Of a DNA stretch of 64,000 nt, positions 42,370-51,465 are shown one piece after another. The notes beneath the pieces were generated by a model. It saw only the letters and a list, made by a program, of their open reading frames with translations, did not search any database and was not told the DNA's origin. A program made the position numbers and the translations under genes. The stretch comes from an uncultured Halobacteriovorax sp. (GTDB lineage: Bacteria; Bdellovibrionota; Bacteriovoracia; Bacteriovoracales; Bacteriovoracaceae), in NCBI GenBank assembly GCA_913061265.1, contig CAJXVS010000004.1, positions 62,001-126,000 of the forward strand. Reading direction: 5' to 3'. Position 1 is the first letter of the stretch. Every line of letters starts with the position of its first letter.

Positions 42370-43676
42370 TGGAAATTAGAGATCCAGTTCATGGTTCAAT
42401 ACATATTCTCAATGAAGAAAGGCCTATTATTCAGCATCCTTTCTTTCAGCGGCTTCGAAATATCAAGCAACTTGGATTCTCAGATTTAATCTTTCCTGGG
42501 GCGACTCACAATAGATTCCTTCATTCAATTGGAGTTATGTTTGTTGGCTCAAAGGCCTTTGATACTCTTTTTAAAGAACGCCTTAACAACAAAGAAGTAT
42601 TAAAACTTAAAGAAACTTTTAAACTGGCCTGTCTCCTTCATGATATTGGTCATGCTCCTCTAAGTCACTCAACTGAAACTGTGATGCCACAACTTTCAGA
42701 GCTTAAGATTCCAGAGCAGTTCCTAAAAGGAAAAGATAAGATAAAAGACAGGCAAGCCACTCACGAAGATTATACAATTAAGTCAATTGCAGACAGCTCT
42801 TTTGCTGAATCCTTCAAACAAGTAGAAGATAAGTTTGGTGTTGAAAGAGTAAGAATTGCAGATGTCATCGTAGGGCATACCAACTCACCAGAATATTTTA
42901 CGATTGAGGGAGTTGATTACTTCCCCATCCTTCATCAACTAGTCTCAAGTGAATTAGATTGTGACCGAATGGATTATCTTTTAAGAGATAGCTATTTTTG
43001 CGGTGTTAGTTATGGAAACTACGATTTAGATTGGCTAGTCGATAACCTAGAAACATGTGTCATCGACGACCGAGCTTTTCTAGGAATCAACGAAAGAGCT
43101 GTTGTCACTTTCGATGATTTTCTCCTAAGCCGTTATCATATGTTTATGATGGTTTATTTTCATTATAGATCAGTGGCCTTAGAACAATTACTTTATAAGT
43201 ACTTTGCCTCTTCTCCTGATGAATACACTATCCCTGCGGATATTGAGGCTTATGTTGAGCATGATGATAACCTCCTCATGAAAACTCTTCATAGTAGTCA
43301 AAACAAATACGCAAAGGACCTAGTTCAAAATAAAATCCCTAAGAAAATCTATGAATCCTTTAATGAAACTCAATTAGGTACATTAAATAAGGTTCAAGAG
43401 TTCTTAGAACATGAGAATATTGAGCATATCCGTTGTTCGTCTTTGGGACGTTTATCAAAGTATTATACTGACGACTCCCCTTCAGATAAGTTTACAATGA
43501 AGGTTTCGCGTAAGCTTTTTAAGTCTAAGAAGAAGCAATACTTTAATATTAACGATTCTACTGATTTATTCCAAAAGTTCTCTAATTCTCACGCTGTGAA
43601 TAGACTCCACTGTGACTTTGACCTTTTAGATGGGAAAAAACAGCAAGCAATTCTTGATCTTATACATACAACTTGA
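42369..43676 (+). CDS. HD-domain (SAMHD1/dGTPase-like) phosphohydrolase
   Basis: A 435-residue HD enzyme. VHGSIHILN near the start; metal residues in NRFLHSIGV, LLHDIGHAPLSHSTE (the HD pair) and SSELDCDRMDYLLRDSYFCG (final Asp); then VSYGNYD. This is the pattern of YwfO/SAMHD1-like dNTP triphosphohydrolases and related HD proteins. Possible role in dNTP pool control. It starts at the last base of the glutaredoxin gene. Confidence 0.85.
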   Translation: MEIRDPVHGSIHILNEERPIIQHPFFQRLRNIKQLGFSDLIFPGATHNRFLHSIGVMFVGSKAFDTLFKERLNNKEVLKLKETFKLACLLHDIGHAPLSHSTETVMPQLSELKIPEQFLKGKDKIKDRQATHEDYTIKSIADSSFAESFKQVEDKFGVERVRIADVIVGHTNSPEYFTIEGVDYFPILHQLVSSELDCDRMDYLLRDSYFCGVSYGNYDLDWLVDNLETCVIDDRAFLGINERAVVTFDDFLLSRYHMFMMVYFHYRSVALEQLLYKYFASSPDEYTIPADIEAYVEHDDNLLMKTLHSSQNKYAKDLVQNKIPKKIYESFNETQLGTLNKVQEFLEHENIEHIRCSSLGRLSKYYTDDSPSDKFTMKVSRKLFKSKKKQYFNINDSTDLFQKFSNSHAVNRLHCDFDLLDGKKQQAILDLIHTT

Positions 43677-43736
43677 GTTAAAGCCGTTCTTTAGAGATAA
43701 TATTGAAAAGGTTTGAATTCATCCAGGAAGAGCTAA

Positions 43737-44435
43737 TTGAATAAGCTTTCTTTATATACACTACTCATTTTGCTCTTTTTGGGACTTTCCAAAAACTTTT
43801 CTCCCTCTGAGCAAAAGACACCTTATATTCAAGATGAAAAAGTTCTCGGTCACTATTTCGTAGGCGCCCCTCTAAGCGTAGTCTTAACAGAAACATTTCA
43901 AATCGGTTTTTTAATTAGAACCTACTTTATGAGGCTTAAGATCGTTCATGGCTTTAAAAGTCCTGAAGAGGTTATCGTTCGAACCTCAAAAGATTTTTGG
44001 GATAAGAATCAAAGCTTTTTAGGCATGTCGCTTTTTAGAAGATACGAAAATAAACAAGAAGAAAGTGTTATCCCAATGCCTCCCGGATCTCTTTATATTG
44101 GAAACCTAGCCTTTGGAAGATGGGGATATGCCAACTCGGGTGAGAAGATCTGGCGCTTTCACAAACCTTATCAACACTATAGCCGCGTCTTTGGTTGGCT
44201 TGATTTTGTTCCTAACTACGAATTCTATAAAATAATGAAGATTCATATTAAAAATGAACAAGCTTTTTTTGGCCTAAACAAAGAGTTTGGAGCAGAGGGA
44301 GCCGTCACTAAGAAAGCTTTCACTGAGAAGGTAAGTACCAGAGAGTTTGAAAAGCTTAGTATTAAAGGCTTTGTCCAAAAATTTATCGCAGCCCCAAAGT
44401 GGACAGCGAAAGTGAAGGTAGAGAAAGATGAATGA
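43737..44435 (+). CDS. Membrane-anchored protein of unknown function
   Basis: A 232-residue protein from a TTG at 43737 with SD AGGAAG. It has one N-terminal hydrophobic segment (LYTLLILLFLGL), so it is either anchored or exported. The rest is basic and aromatic with no motif I know (for example PPGSLYIGNLAFGRWGY). It overlaps the next membrane-protein gene by 8 nt, so the two probably act together. Confidence 0.6.
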   Translation: MNKLSLYTLLILLFLGLSKNFSPSEQKTPYIQDEKVLGHYFVGAPLSVVLTETFQIGFLIRTYFMRLKIVHGFKSPEEVIVRTSKDFWDKNQSFLGMSLFRRYENKQEESVIPMPPGSLYIGNLAFGRWGYANSGEKIWRFHKPYQHYSRVFGWLDFVPNYEFYKIMKIHIKNEQAFFGLNKEFGAEGAVTKKAFTEKVSTREFEKLSIKGFVQKFIAAPKWTAKVKVEKDE

Positions 44436-45336
44436 ACTATTTGATAAACTAATATTAAGAATAGTCCTTACAGTATTCATTTGTTTAATCTTACTTATCT
44501 ATAAGTATGCCCATGTATTGCTCTACCCCTCTTCACGCCAGCAGCTCTTTAAACGTTTTTATCCTTCAAAGAATTCTCCCGATACACTTCATCTCTTTTC
44601 AAGGCTTCTGGGGATTGGGATTCTCTTTACAGAATTTAGATTCTTTATGGCCGAAGGCTTTTGGTTCGCCCTTTTAGATTTCTTCATTCAGGCTATTGCC
44701 GCTTGTTTTTTATACCTACTCTCCATTTATATCCAAGAAAGCATTGTTCTCTATAATTTTGAATATCAAGATGAGATCCCGAAAAGAAAGAACTTTGCCT
44801 ATGCGATGATTTGCTCAACTCACGCAATTGCCGTGGCCTATGTTCTGAAAACAATTATCGCCGTTTCCGATAGTTCTTTAATTATCCTCGCGTTTTTGTG
44901 GTTACTCTCTATGGTCCTTATGGGTTTTGCTAATAAAACCTTTGCGATCATGTCCAAGCTCTCTTTCAATAGATTACTCGTTCAAAAAAGCATGGCCCTG
45001 GCCATTAGCTACCTCGGTTTCACATGGGGTTGGACTATGCTTATCGCTGGCTCACTTAATCATGAGTTAAATGATATTAAGTGGTATGGAATTCAAGTCA
45101 TCTTAAAGCTTATCCTTTCTTTAATAATCCTTCCTGTCTTTATCAAAGGTATTAAGATCATCTTTAAGATGCAAGATGACCTGGTTCAGATTGAGTCTAT
45201 TGATGGCAAGATGGAGCATGATGAAGTCGAGTTTGGTTATGGTGTCTTTGAAGGGGCCGTCTATTTTACTGCTGCTTTTTTAACAACTGTCATCACTGGA
45301 AACATCGTCTTTGGGGACTTCTACCCTATTTTCTAA
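44428..45336 (+). CDS. Polytopic membrane protein, possibly DUF350-like
   Basis: A 302-residue protein with about seven membrane helices. The N-terminal helix pair is followed by a repeated pattern of small-residue-rich helices, and the C-terminus GYGVFEGAVYFTAAFLTTVITGN resembles the DUF350 membrane family in style. That family call is tentative. No transport or catalytic motif seen. Coupled to the preceding gene. Confidence 0.5.
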   Translation: MNELFDKLILRIVLTVFICLILLIYKYAHVLLYPSSRQQLFKRFYPSKNSPDTLHLFSRLLGIGILFTEFRFFMAEGFWFALLDFFIQAIAACFLYLLSIYIQESIVLYNFEYQDEIPKRKNFAYAMICSTHAIAVAYVLKTIIAVSDSSLIILAFLWLLSMVLMGFANKTFAIMSKLSFNRLLVQKSMALAISYLGFTWGWTMLIAGSLNHELNDIKWYGIQVILKLILSLIILPVFIKGIKIIFKMQDDLVQIESIDGKMEHDEVEFGYGVFEGAVYFTAAFLTTVITGNIVFGDFYPIF

Positions 45337-45337
45337 G

Positions 45338-45365
45338 CCCGGAGTAAATCACTCGGGTTTGATTT
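45338..45365 (+). terminator. Probable terminator
   Basis: CCCG(G)AGT / ACTCGGG stem with one bulge (45338-45357), followed by TTTGATTTG. It closes the glutaredoxin-to-membrane-protein run. Confidence 0.45.
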
Positions 45366-45417
45366 GCCTCCTGCGAAAAAGTTCGAATTCGAGCTAAAAT
45401 AGTAGCAGGAGATGTCT

Positions 45418-45918
45418 ATGAGTATCAATTTTCTTCAAGCAATAGAGTTTATGAACAACAGGCTTAGTAATATCGAAAATGGTATTGCCCGTATTGAGGA
45501 TAAACTCGATTTCTCAATTCAATTGCAAAGAAACCATCTTATTAGAATTAAGAACGGTGAAGACGTAGATGATTCTATGATCCTTATGGGACGCCCCTAT
45601 AATGATCTTAGTCCAGAACAGGCCTACAAGATCTACTCTGATCAAGATGGTGACTTCATCATGATTGATGTCTCATCAAATAAGTATCAAGGTAAAAGGA
45701 TTAAAGGCGCTGTTCATATTCCCCTAGAAGAATTAAATAGAAGATATGCTGAAGTTCAAAGTAGAACGCTTCCGGTTCTTATTGTTTCTGAGCAAGGCCT
45801 AAGATCAATACAAGCTGCCGAGCTCTTAGTTAAGAAAGGCTTTTTTAATATCAATAATGTAAGTGGTGGTCTTAAGTTTTGGCCTGCCTTTAAATTTAAG
45901 CAAGCTGAAGTTGGCTAA
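45418..45918 (+). CDS. Rhodanese-like domain protein with Ser at the catalytic Cys
   Basis: A 166-residue protein. Residues 1-50 form a predicted coiled coil (MNNRLSNIENGIARIEDKLD); residues about 60-160 form a rhodanese domain (DGDFIMIDVSSNKYQGKRIKG, VHIPLEELN). The active loop, normally CxxGxRS, reads SEQGLRS, so the sulfur-carrying Cys is Ser. It is likely a binding or regulatory module. The ATG at 45418 has AGGAG 6 nt upstream; an ATG two codons earlier abuts the SD. It converges on the MarR gene (4-nt overlap). Confidence 0.75.
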   Translation: MSINFLQAIEFMNNRLSNIENGIARIEDKLDFSIQLQRNHLIRIKNGEDVDDSMILMGRPYNDLSPEQAYKIYSDQDGDFIMIDVSSNKYQGKRIKGAVHIPLEELNRRYAEVQSRTLPVLIVSEQGLRSIQAAELLVKKGFFNINNVSGGLKFWPAFKFKQAEVG

Positions 45919-46376
45919 AGATTAAGGTTCAATTGGTCTTTAGAAGCACCATTGAGTTTGGTGTGAAAGTTTTTGAGAAGATGCTCTACTCTATCTAATT
46001 CAACTTCACCTACGATAGTCGAGTAGTTTGATTCGATTTCATCGATACAATCAAAGAGGTTAAACTTAAAACGCTCTCCGTACTCGGTAAGGAAGATATT
46101 TTGTTCTCTCTTATCTTGGGGATTGATTCGTCTTTCGATGTAGCCCCTTTTTTCAAGTTCATTTAAGTGACTGGTCATCGTTTGTTTCTTAAGCCCACAA
46201 CCTAAACCAATTTGCTTGATCGAAGGACCTTCATTCTCACAGATAAAAAGAAGGACTTCTAGGAAGCTAGGACGAAGATCTGTGAATCCTCTCTGTTGTA
46301 AAGACGTCAAAAGCTCAGAGCTATAAACCCTGTAGATTCTTTTTAATAAGCTTCCAATTTGAGAGATCTTTTTCAT
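45915..46376 (-). CDS. MarR-family transcriptional regulator
   Basis: A 153-residue winged-helix regulator. GPSIKQIGLGCGLKKQTMTSHLNELEKRGYI forms the DNA-reading helix-turn-helix; its core is KKQTMTSHLNELEKRGYI. The wing is RINPQDKREQNIFLT. The ATG at 46376 has AGGA about 7 nt upstream. An inverted repeat just upstream of the start could be its own operator. The target genes and ligand are unknown. Confidence 0.88.
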   Translation of the reverse strand: MKKISQIGSLLKRIYRVYSSELLTSLQQRGFTDLRPSFLEVLLFICENEGPSIKQIGLGCGLKKQTMTSHLNELEKRGYIERRINPQDKREQNIFLTEYGERFKFNLFDCIDEIESNYSTIVGEVELDRVEHLLKNFHTKLNGASKDQLNLNL

Positions 46377-46386
46377 ACTTAGTCCT

Positions 46387-46405
46387 GCATACAAATATAG
46401 TATGC
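46387..46405. promoter_or_regulatory. Candidate MarR operator
   Basis: Perfect inverted repeat GCATAC-N7-GTATGC at 46387-46405, 11 bp upstream of the MarR gene's ATG. Size and position suit an autoregulatory operator of a dimeric winged-helix regulator. A related GCATGC lies at about 46437-46442. Confidence 0.5.
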
Positions 46406-46477
46406 TTTTAAGACTTTATAACAGCTTGTACCAAAGCATGCAAGTAACTGAAATCATGTGGGATAACTAGTTGAAAT

Positions 46478-46705
46478 CTAAAGGCCTCTAGACTTTGATA
46501 AGGCCTTCTTGAGCTCCTCAGGTAACACTGGAGCTTCTTTAGAGGGGCTTTTAGAGGCTATAGTAGGTGTTGAAACACCCATGTACCAAAGATTGGTTCT
46601 TAGTTTTTTAAAGGTTGGGTTCTTGAACTTCTTAGAAGCGGCATGGGAAGAGAAGCAAATCATTAAGGCCATAACAACTGTCGAAATTTTGATCACTTTT
46701 TTCAT
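46478..46705 (-). CDS. Small exported protein, unknown function
   Basis: A 75-residue protein from the ATG at 46705 (SD GGAG); a TTG four codons earlier is the alternative. Signal peptide VIKISTVVMALMICFSSHAA. The mature ~50 residues are basic and Ser/Pro-rich, ending in KSRGL. No family recognised. Confidence 0.55.
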   Translation of the reverse strand: MKKVIKISTVVMALMICFSSHAASKKFKNPTFKKLRTNLWYMGVSTPTIASKSPSKEAPVLPEELKKALSKSRGL

Positions 46706-46773
46706 TCTCTGCTCCAAAGAAATAGGTGTTTAGATACTTCTCCTATTTATAGTGCAATGCAAATGCCAACTTC

Positions 46774-47886
46774 TTAGAAGAGGTTCCTTGAATTACTAAT
46801 AGAAGTGGCAACTCCACAACAGATTCCAAAGGTCATCAAGCTTGATCCGCCGTAGCTCATAAAAGGAAGGGGCAGCCCAACAATCGGAAGCATTCCTGTC
46901 ACCATCGCCATATTTATTATGGTGTGCCAGAAAAAGAGCGCAGTAATACCTATGACAACAATCGAGTCAAAGATCCTGGTCACCGAGGTCGCTAACCAAA
47001 TAAACCTGATGAATAAAATAAGATAGAGAGCGATAAGAAATAAGGCCCCAAAAAAGCCGTGCTCTTCATTAAAGATTGAGAATACAAAGTCTGTATGATT
47101 CTCAGGAAGATAATTAAGAGAAGCTTGAGATGATTTCTTAAAGCCTTTGCCTAGGAATTTTCCTGAACCAATAGCGATCTTTGATTGAATAGCATTGTAA
47201 CCAGAACCTCTCGCGTCTGATCCTGGGTTTAAGAAAGTTAAGACTCTCTTTTTCTGATATTCCTTTAAGCCGAAGTTGTACATGACAACTCCAGAGAGCA
47301 TTCCAAGGATTCCAATGACTGCGATAGTCTTCCATTTTAATTTTCTATAAAAAGCAATGGCCATAAAGATCAAAAGGATCAGAAGCCCTGTTCCTAAGTC
47401 TGGTTCTAAAATAATGAGAATAGTAGGAACCGCCGCCATTAAAAAAGGCACTAAGAGGTCTCTTAAGCCTAATTCTTTATCGGGGTTATACTTAGCAAAG
47501 AACCTGGCTAAGACAAAAATGACAGATAGTTTTGTAATCTCTGAAGGTTGAAGCCTTAAAGGTCCTAAAACAATCCACCTCTGCGCCCCCATCCCTTTAT
47601 GACCCAAAAATAAAACAAGGACCAATAGAAATATAGTCAGTAGATAAAACAAAACACTATAACGATAAAAGTTCTTAGGTTGTATAAAGCTTATCGCCAT
47701 CCCAACAGTAATTGAGGCAAAGAAATAAAGAAGTTGAGTCTTGTAGATACTTGCAAGATGAACCGAAGCGGAAGCATGTGTTGCTGAGTAAAGATTCACG
47801 ATCCCCATGAGAAAGATGGCGCCGCAGATCCCGAAGAAAGTGAAATCGTACTTTTTAAGAACTTCTAAGAAACCTGATAAATTCAT
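46774..47886 (-). CDS. rodA: Rod-shape SEDS glycosyltransferase RodA
   Basis: A 370-residue SEDS-family peptidoglycan polymerase with about ten helices. Signature segments: GPLRLQPSEITKLSVIFVLA, LEPDLGTGLLILLIF, YLPENHTDFVFSIFNEE and GLPLPFMSYGGSSLM. It polymerises lipid II during elongation with PBP2, encoded by the overlapping upstream gene (ATGA, 4 nt). Confidence 0.95.
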   Translation of the reverse strand: MNLSGFLEVLKKYDFTFFGICGAIFLMGIVNLYSATHASASVHLASIYKTQLLYFFASITVGMAISFIQPKNFYRYSVLFYLLTIFLLVLVLFLGHKGMGAQRWIVLGPLRLQPSEITKLSVIFVLARFFAKYNPDKELGLRDLLVPFLMAAVPTILIILEPDLGTGLLILLIFMAIAFYRKLKWKTIAVIGILGMLSGVVMYNFGLKEYQKKRVLTFLNPGSDARGSGYNAIQSKIAIGSGKFLGKGFKKSSQASLNYLPENHTDFVFSIFNEEHGFFGALFLIALYLILFIRFIWLATSVTRIFDSIVVIGITALFFWHTIINMAMVTGMLPIVGLPLPFMSYGGSSLMTFGICCGVATSISNSRNLF

Positions 47887-49895
47887 TCATCATCTCCAGA
47901 CTCACTAGCCGCGGCTTCGCTGGCGTTCGCTTCTTTTAATTCTTTTAATCTTTTTGCTTCTTGATTCTTTTTCTTTTGAGCTAACCAAGCTTTATTAGCG
48001 ATGCTCTTATCTTCGGCTGCGTACTTTGCATAAAGTTCAGGTTCATATTTTTTCATAAAGGTTGTTACGATATCTCTTGCCACAGGGGCAGCAGCAGAAG
48101 AGCCATGGCAACCATGTTCTACAATAACTGCGACAGCAACCTTAGGATCATCATAAGGAGCAAAGGCTGCGAAAAGGCCATGATGCCTCTGCTTGTAAGG
48201 CATGTCTTCACACTTAGAGAAGAGTTCTTCTTTAGTCATAGAGATAACCTGACTTGTTCCTGTCTTCCCGGCCATGCGAATACCGCGTCCTCTATGCCAC
48301 CAAGCTGTTCCACCTTGCATGTTAACAACTTGATAAAGACCTTTTCTAACAGCATCTAAGTTTTCTTTTTTAAACTTGGCCTTACTTACAATCTCAGGTG
48401 GAATCTTCTCTAAGATATCTCCGTTATTATTAAAGATTTCTTTTATTAAATGAGGCCTATAAAGAATGCCACCATTAGCAATAGCTCCATAGGCCATTGC
48501 TAACTGAAGTGGCGTTACTAGGACAAAACTCTGCCCAATGGCGCAGCTTAAGGTTTCACCTTTTTGCCAATCTTCTCCATTTCTTTTCTTCTTCCACTCT
48601 TTTGTTGGGATAAGGCCTCTTGTCTCTCGCGGTAAAGTAATTCCTGTCTTTCTTCCGAAGCCAAGACTAGTGGCATACTTGGCGAGTACATCAATATCCA
48701 TGATTGTTGCAATCTTATAAAAATAAACATCAACAGATCTTCTTAGCGCTTTATAAACATTGGTGAGCCCATGCCCGCCTCTTTTCCAATCATGATAGTA
48801 ACGACGACCAAACTTAAAAGCTCCTCCGCACATCCATTCAGTTGTGGGAGTAACAATTCCTTCTTCAAGGGCAGCTAAGGCCGTAATAGTTTTGAAGGTT
48901 GATCCTGGAGAGAAATGATCTTGAATATTCCTATCTCTTAAAGGATTATTTTCATTATTAACTAAGCTGGCCCAGTATTCAGAAGTCAGGCCTCTTGAAA
49001 ACTTTGAAGGATCGAAACTAGGACGACTGACCATGGTTAAGATCTCTCCTGTCCTCACATCAACAGCAACAGCGCCTCCTACCTTACCTTCTAAGGCTTT
49101 AAAGGCTGCGATCTGCATATCTCTATCAATAGTAAGTCTTACATTATTTCCAGGCTTAGCGGGTTTATTCTCAATCTCTCCAAAAAGATTTTCAGTACTG
49201 ACCACTCTTTTCATTCGGCCTCTGGCATCAACCTCCATAAATTGAAAACCATCTTCCCCTCTTAAATCGAGGTCAAACTTTTCTTCAATACCGGCTTTTC
49301 CAATAAAGTCTCCTAACCTGTAATGAAAATTATCTCTTTTTCTGTATTTAGGAAGCTGAGTCTGAGAAATCTCTCCAATATAACCAAAGAGATGCCCGCC
49401 TACTTCTGCATCTTTATATTCTCTAGAAATAAAAGTATCGACGGAGACTCCTGGCATCTTAGTAGCTTCTGTCTCTAAAACGGCAACTTCTTTTTGAGAG
49501 ATGTTCTTTTTAACAACGACAGCTCTATATCTAGCTTGGGAGCTATTTTTCTTTAAGATCTTATTGATGCTCGACAAAGGCATATTCAAGGACTGAGCAA
49601 GTTTATTCAAGGTCGCTTTCTTATTCTTTAAATACTGAGGAGTAACAATGGCGTCAAAACGAGGAATATTATTCACAAGCAATTGATTATTCCTAGAGAA
49701 GATAAGACCCCTAGGAGCTTTAACCACTTCCTTTCTTAGCCTGTTCTCTAAACTATACTTATAAAGAATGTCGCCTCTATATATTTGTAGATACCAAAGC
49801 CTTACGACTACGACGAGGAATGAGAAAATGATGAGGTTTGTAATAATCGCAGCTCTAACCTTGTGCGATTTAACAATGTCATCTTCACCGAACAT
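47883..49895 (-). CDS. mrdA: Penicillin-binding protein 2 (elongation transpeptidase)
   Basis: A 670-residue class B PBP. N-terminal membrane anchor (about residues 16-34); pedestal domain; catalytic SxxK in SPGSTFKT; SVD in RRSVDVYFYK (third-position Asp as usual in PBP2); KTG in AGKTGTSQV. It cross-links the strands made by RodA. The C-terminal ~50 residues are a charged extension (KKKNQEAKRLKELKEA) beyond the normal end. 1 bp after mreD. Confidence 0.95.
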   Translation of the reverse strand: MFGEDDIVKSHKVRAAIITNLIIFSFLVVVVRLWYLQIYRGDILYKYSLENRLRKEVVKAPRGLIFSRNNQLLVNNIPRFDAIVTPQYLKNKKATLNKLAQSLNMPLSSINKILKKNSSQARYRAVVVKKNISQKEVAVLETEATKMPGVSVDTFISREYKDAEVGGHLFGYIGEISQTQLPKYRKRDNFHYRLGDFIGKAGIEEKFDLDLRGEDGFQFMEVDARGRMKRVVSTENLFGEIENKPAKPGNNVRLTIDRDMQIAAFKALEGKVGGAVAVDVRTGEILTMVSRPSFDPSKFSRGLTSEYWASLVNNENNPLRDRNIQDHFSPGSTFKTITALAALEEGIVTPTTEWMCGGAFKFGRRYYHDWKRGGHGLTNVYKALRRSVDVYFYKIATIMDIDVLAKYATSLGFGRKTGITLPRETRGLIPTKEWKKKRNGEDWQKGETLSCAIGQSFVLVTPLQLAMAYGAIANGGILYRPHLIKEIFNNNGDILEKIPPEIVSKAKFKKENLDAVRKGLYQVVNMQGGTAWWHRGRGIRMAGKTGTSQVISMTKEELFSKCEDMPYKQRHHGLFAAFAPYDDPKVAVAVIVEHGCHGSSAAAPVARDIVTTFMKKYEPELYAKYAAEDKSIANKAWLAQKKKNQEAKRLKELKEANASEAAASESGDDE

Positions 49896-49896
49896 A

Positions 49897-50433
49897 TTAG
49901 ACTTCTTCTCCTAGCATTCCTTCTTTTGAACTCACACCCCATAATCTATCCAAGATAAGGAAGACAACAGGTGCGCATAAAGAAATAAAGATGCTTTCAG
50001 GTATGAACCTATAGAATTTATCTAGAATTAAACTAAAATCAGTCATTTTCATATAAAGCATCGCCGCCAGGATGATAAACCAAAAGACTTGAAACAACTG
50101 AGTCAGAAGGATCGTAATAAAGGCCGATGAAAAATGGAGAAGTTCTTTTAGATAACCTATGATCATACAAATTAAGATGCCCGAGATTGTTCCCATCTCC
50201 CAGCCTTCAATAGAAAAGAGAGAGTGAAAGTATTGCAGGACAATTATATGAATAGCGATAAACGGAGACTCAACCTTAAACCCTAAATAAAGAACAATTA
50301 AAATATTAAACGGAAGCCTATAGTTCTTAACACCAAGGGCAGGGAAAACTGCAGTAGAGACGACTTCAAAGAGAACCAGAATGATGATGGTTAATCCTAA
50401 AGGTATTAACTGATGCTTGATTTCATTCTTCAT
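49897..50433 (-). CDS. mreD: Rod-shape-determining protein MreD
   Basis: A 178-residue membrane protein with about five helices, matching MreD in length, topology and place between mreC and mrdA. Sequence conservation in this family is low, so context carries the call. It overlaps mreC by 4 nt. Confidence 0.8.
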   Translation of the reverse strand: MKNEIKHQLIPLGLTIIILVLFEVVSTAVFPALGVKNYRLPFNILIVLYLGFKVESPFIAIHIIVLQYFHSLFSIEGWEMGTISGILICMIIGYLKELLHFSSAFITILLTQLFQVFWFIILAAMLYMKMTDFSLILDKFYRFIPESIFISLCAPVVFLILDRLWGVSSKEGMLGEEV

Positions 50434-51311
50434 TGCTCATCACCTTCAGCGTCATCAAGGGCCTTCCACTCTTTTTCTTTAACTTCGTCCTTTGTGCCAA
50501 CTAAGACAACAACTTCTTCTAAGGTAGAAAAATTAACAACGGGCTCAATCTCAATAGATTGAGTAATTCCATAACTCTCTCTTTCAACTTTTGTAATCTT
50601 TCCGATCTTTAAGCCTTTTGGATAAATATTTCCTAGACCTGAAGATAGAACTAAATCTCCTAAAATGACTGGCTCTGTACCAGCTAAGTATTTCATGATG
50701 GCCCTGTTTCTCGAGTAGCCTTCGACGATTCCGTGAGACCTGGTTCTCTCAACTAGAGCATCGACTCTATTGTTAGGATCTAAAATGGTAATAATGTCCG
50801 CGTAATGATCTGTTAAACGAAAGATATAACCAACAAGACCAACTGAAGTCACAACAGATGATTGAAGCTCAATACCGTCTGCCTTACCTTTATTGATCCT
50901 TAGAACCTTAAAATCACTATTAGCATCCCATGCAATAATCTGGGCCAAGACTTTTTGAAGATCTAGCTCTCCTCCAAACTGAAGAAGTTCCTTTAATCTT
51001 TTGTTCTCTTTAGAGACTTGCTCAAAAGAAAATACCTGATCCTTAAGGTCGGCTACTGTCTTTTGAAGCTTTGTATTATTCTGGCTTGCGTTAATGTTCA
51101 TAATATAATGTTCAAAGAAATTTGAGGTCCGAGTCTTCACATAAGTGACGGAGCTCTGCATTGGCGAGAACATATCTACCATGAAGTTTTCAAACGCCGT
51201 TGTTCGATCAAATGAAAACTGACGGTGGCTAAGGCTAAAAAGAGATAATGCAAGCACTGCAACATTAAAAAAGATTTTTTGCCTTTGAACTGATTCTTCT
51301 AAGATTTTCAT
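50430..51311 (-). CDS. mreC: Rod-shape-determining protein MreC
   Basis: A 293-residue protein with an N-terminal membrane helix, a coiled coil (about residues 75-105) and the periplasmic beta domain: LAQIIAWDANSDFKVLRINKG, SVVTSVGLVGYIF, DALVERTRSHGIVEG, VLSSGLGNIYPKGLKIGKI. It organises RodA/PBP2 at the membrane. It heads the operon mreC-mreD-mrdA-rodA; mreB is not next to it. Confidence 0.93.
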   Translation of the reverse strand: MKILEESVQRQKIFFNVAVLALSLFSLSHRQFSFDRTTAFENFMVDMFSPMQSSVTYVKTRTSNFFEHYIMNINASQNNTKLQKTVADLKDQVFSFEQVSKENKRLKELLQFGGELDLQKVLAQIIAWDANSDFKVLRINKGKADGIELQSSVVTSVGLVGYIFRLTDHYADIITILDPNNRVDALVERTRSHGIVEGYSRNRAIMKYLAGTEPVILGDLVLSSGLGNIYPKGLKIGKITKVERESYGITQSIEIEPVVNFSTLEEVVVLVGTKDEVKEKEWKALDDAEGDEQ

Positions 51312-51386
51312 AGTATTCCATTTAAGAATTTAATGACTTAAAAAGATTATTTAAAATGCCTAGAAGTGTCACCCTTTCTTTACGAA

Positions 51387-51402
51387 TTTAAGGGTTTAAG
51401 GG
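51387..51402. repeat. Tandem 8-mer in divergent mreC/ppiD promoter region
   Basis: TTTAAGGG occurs twice in tandem at 51387-51402; with ACCCTT at 51371-51376 it also makes an inverted repeat with AAGGGT. It lies between the divergent mreC and PpiD genes, where a regulator could control both. Confidence 0.5.
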
Positions 51403-51465
51403 ATAATTTGCGGACTTTCTCAGAATACTGATCGAAAGCTAATTCATGAGCATTTAGGAGAATTC

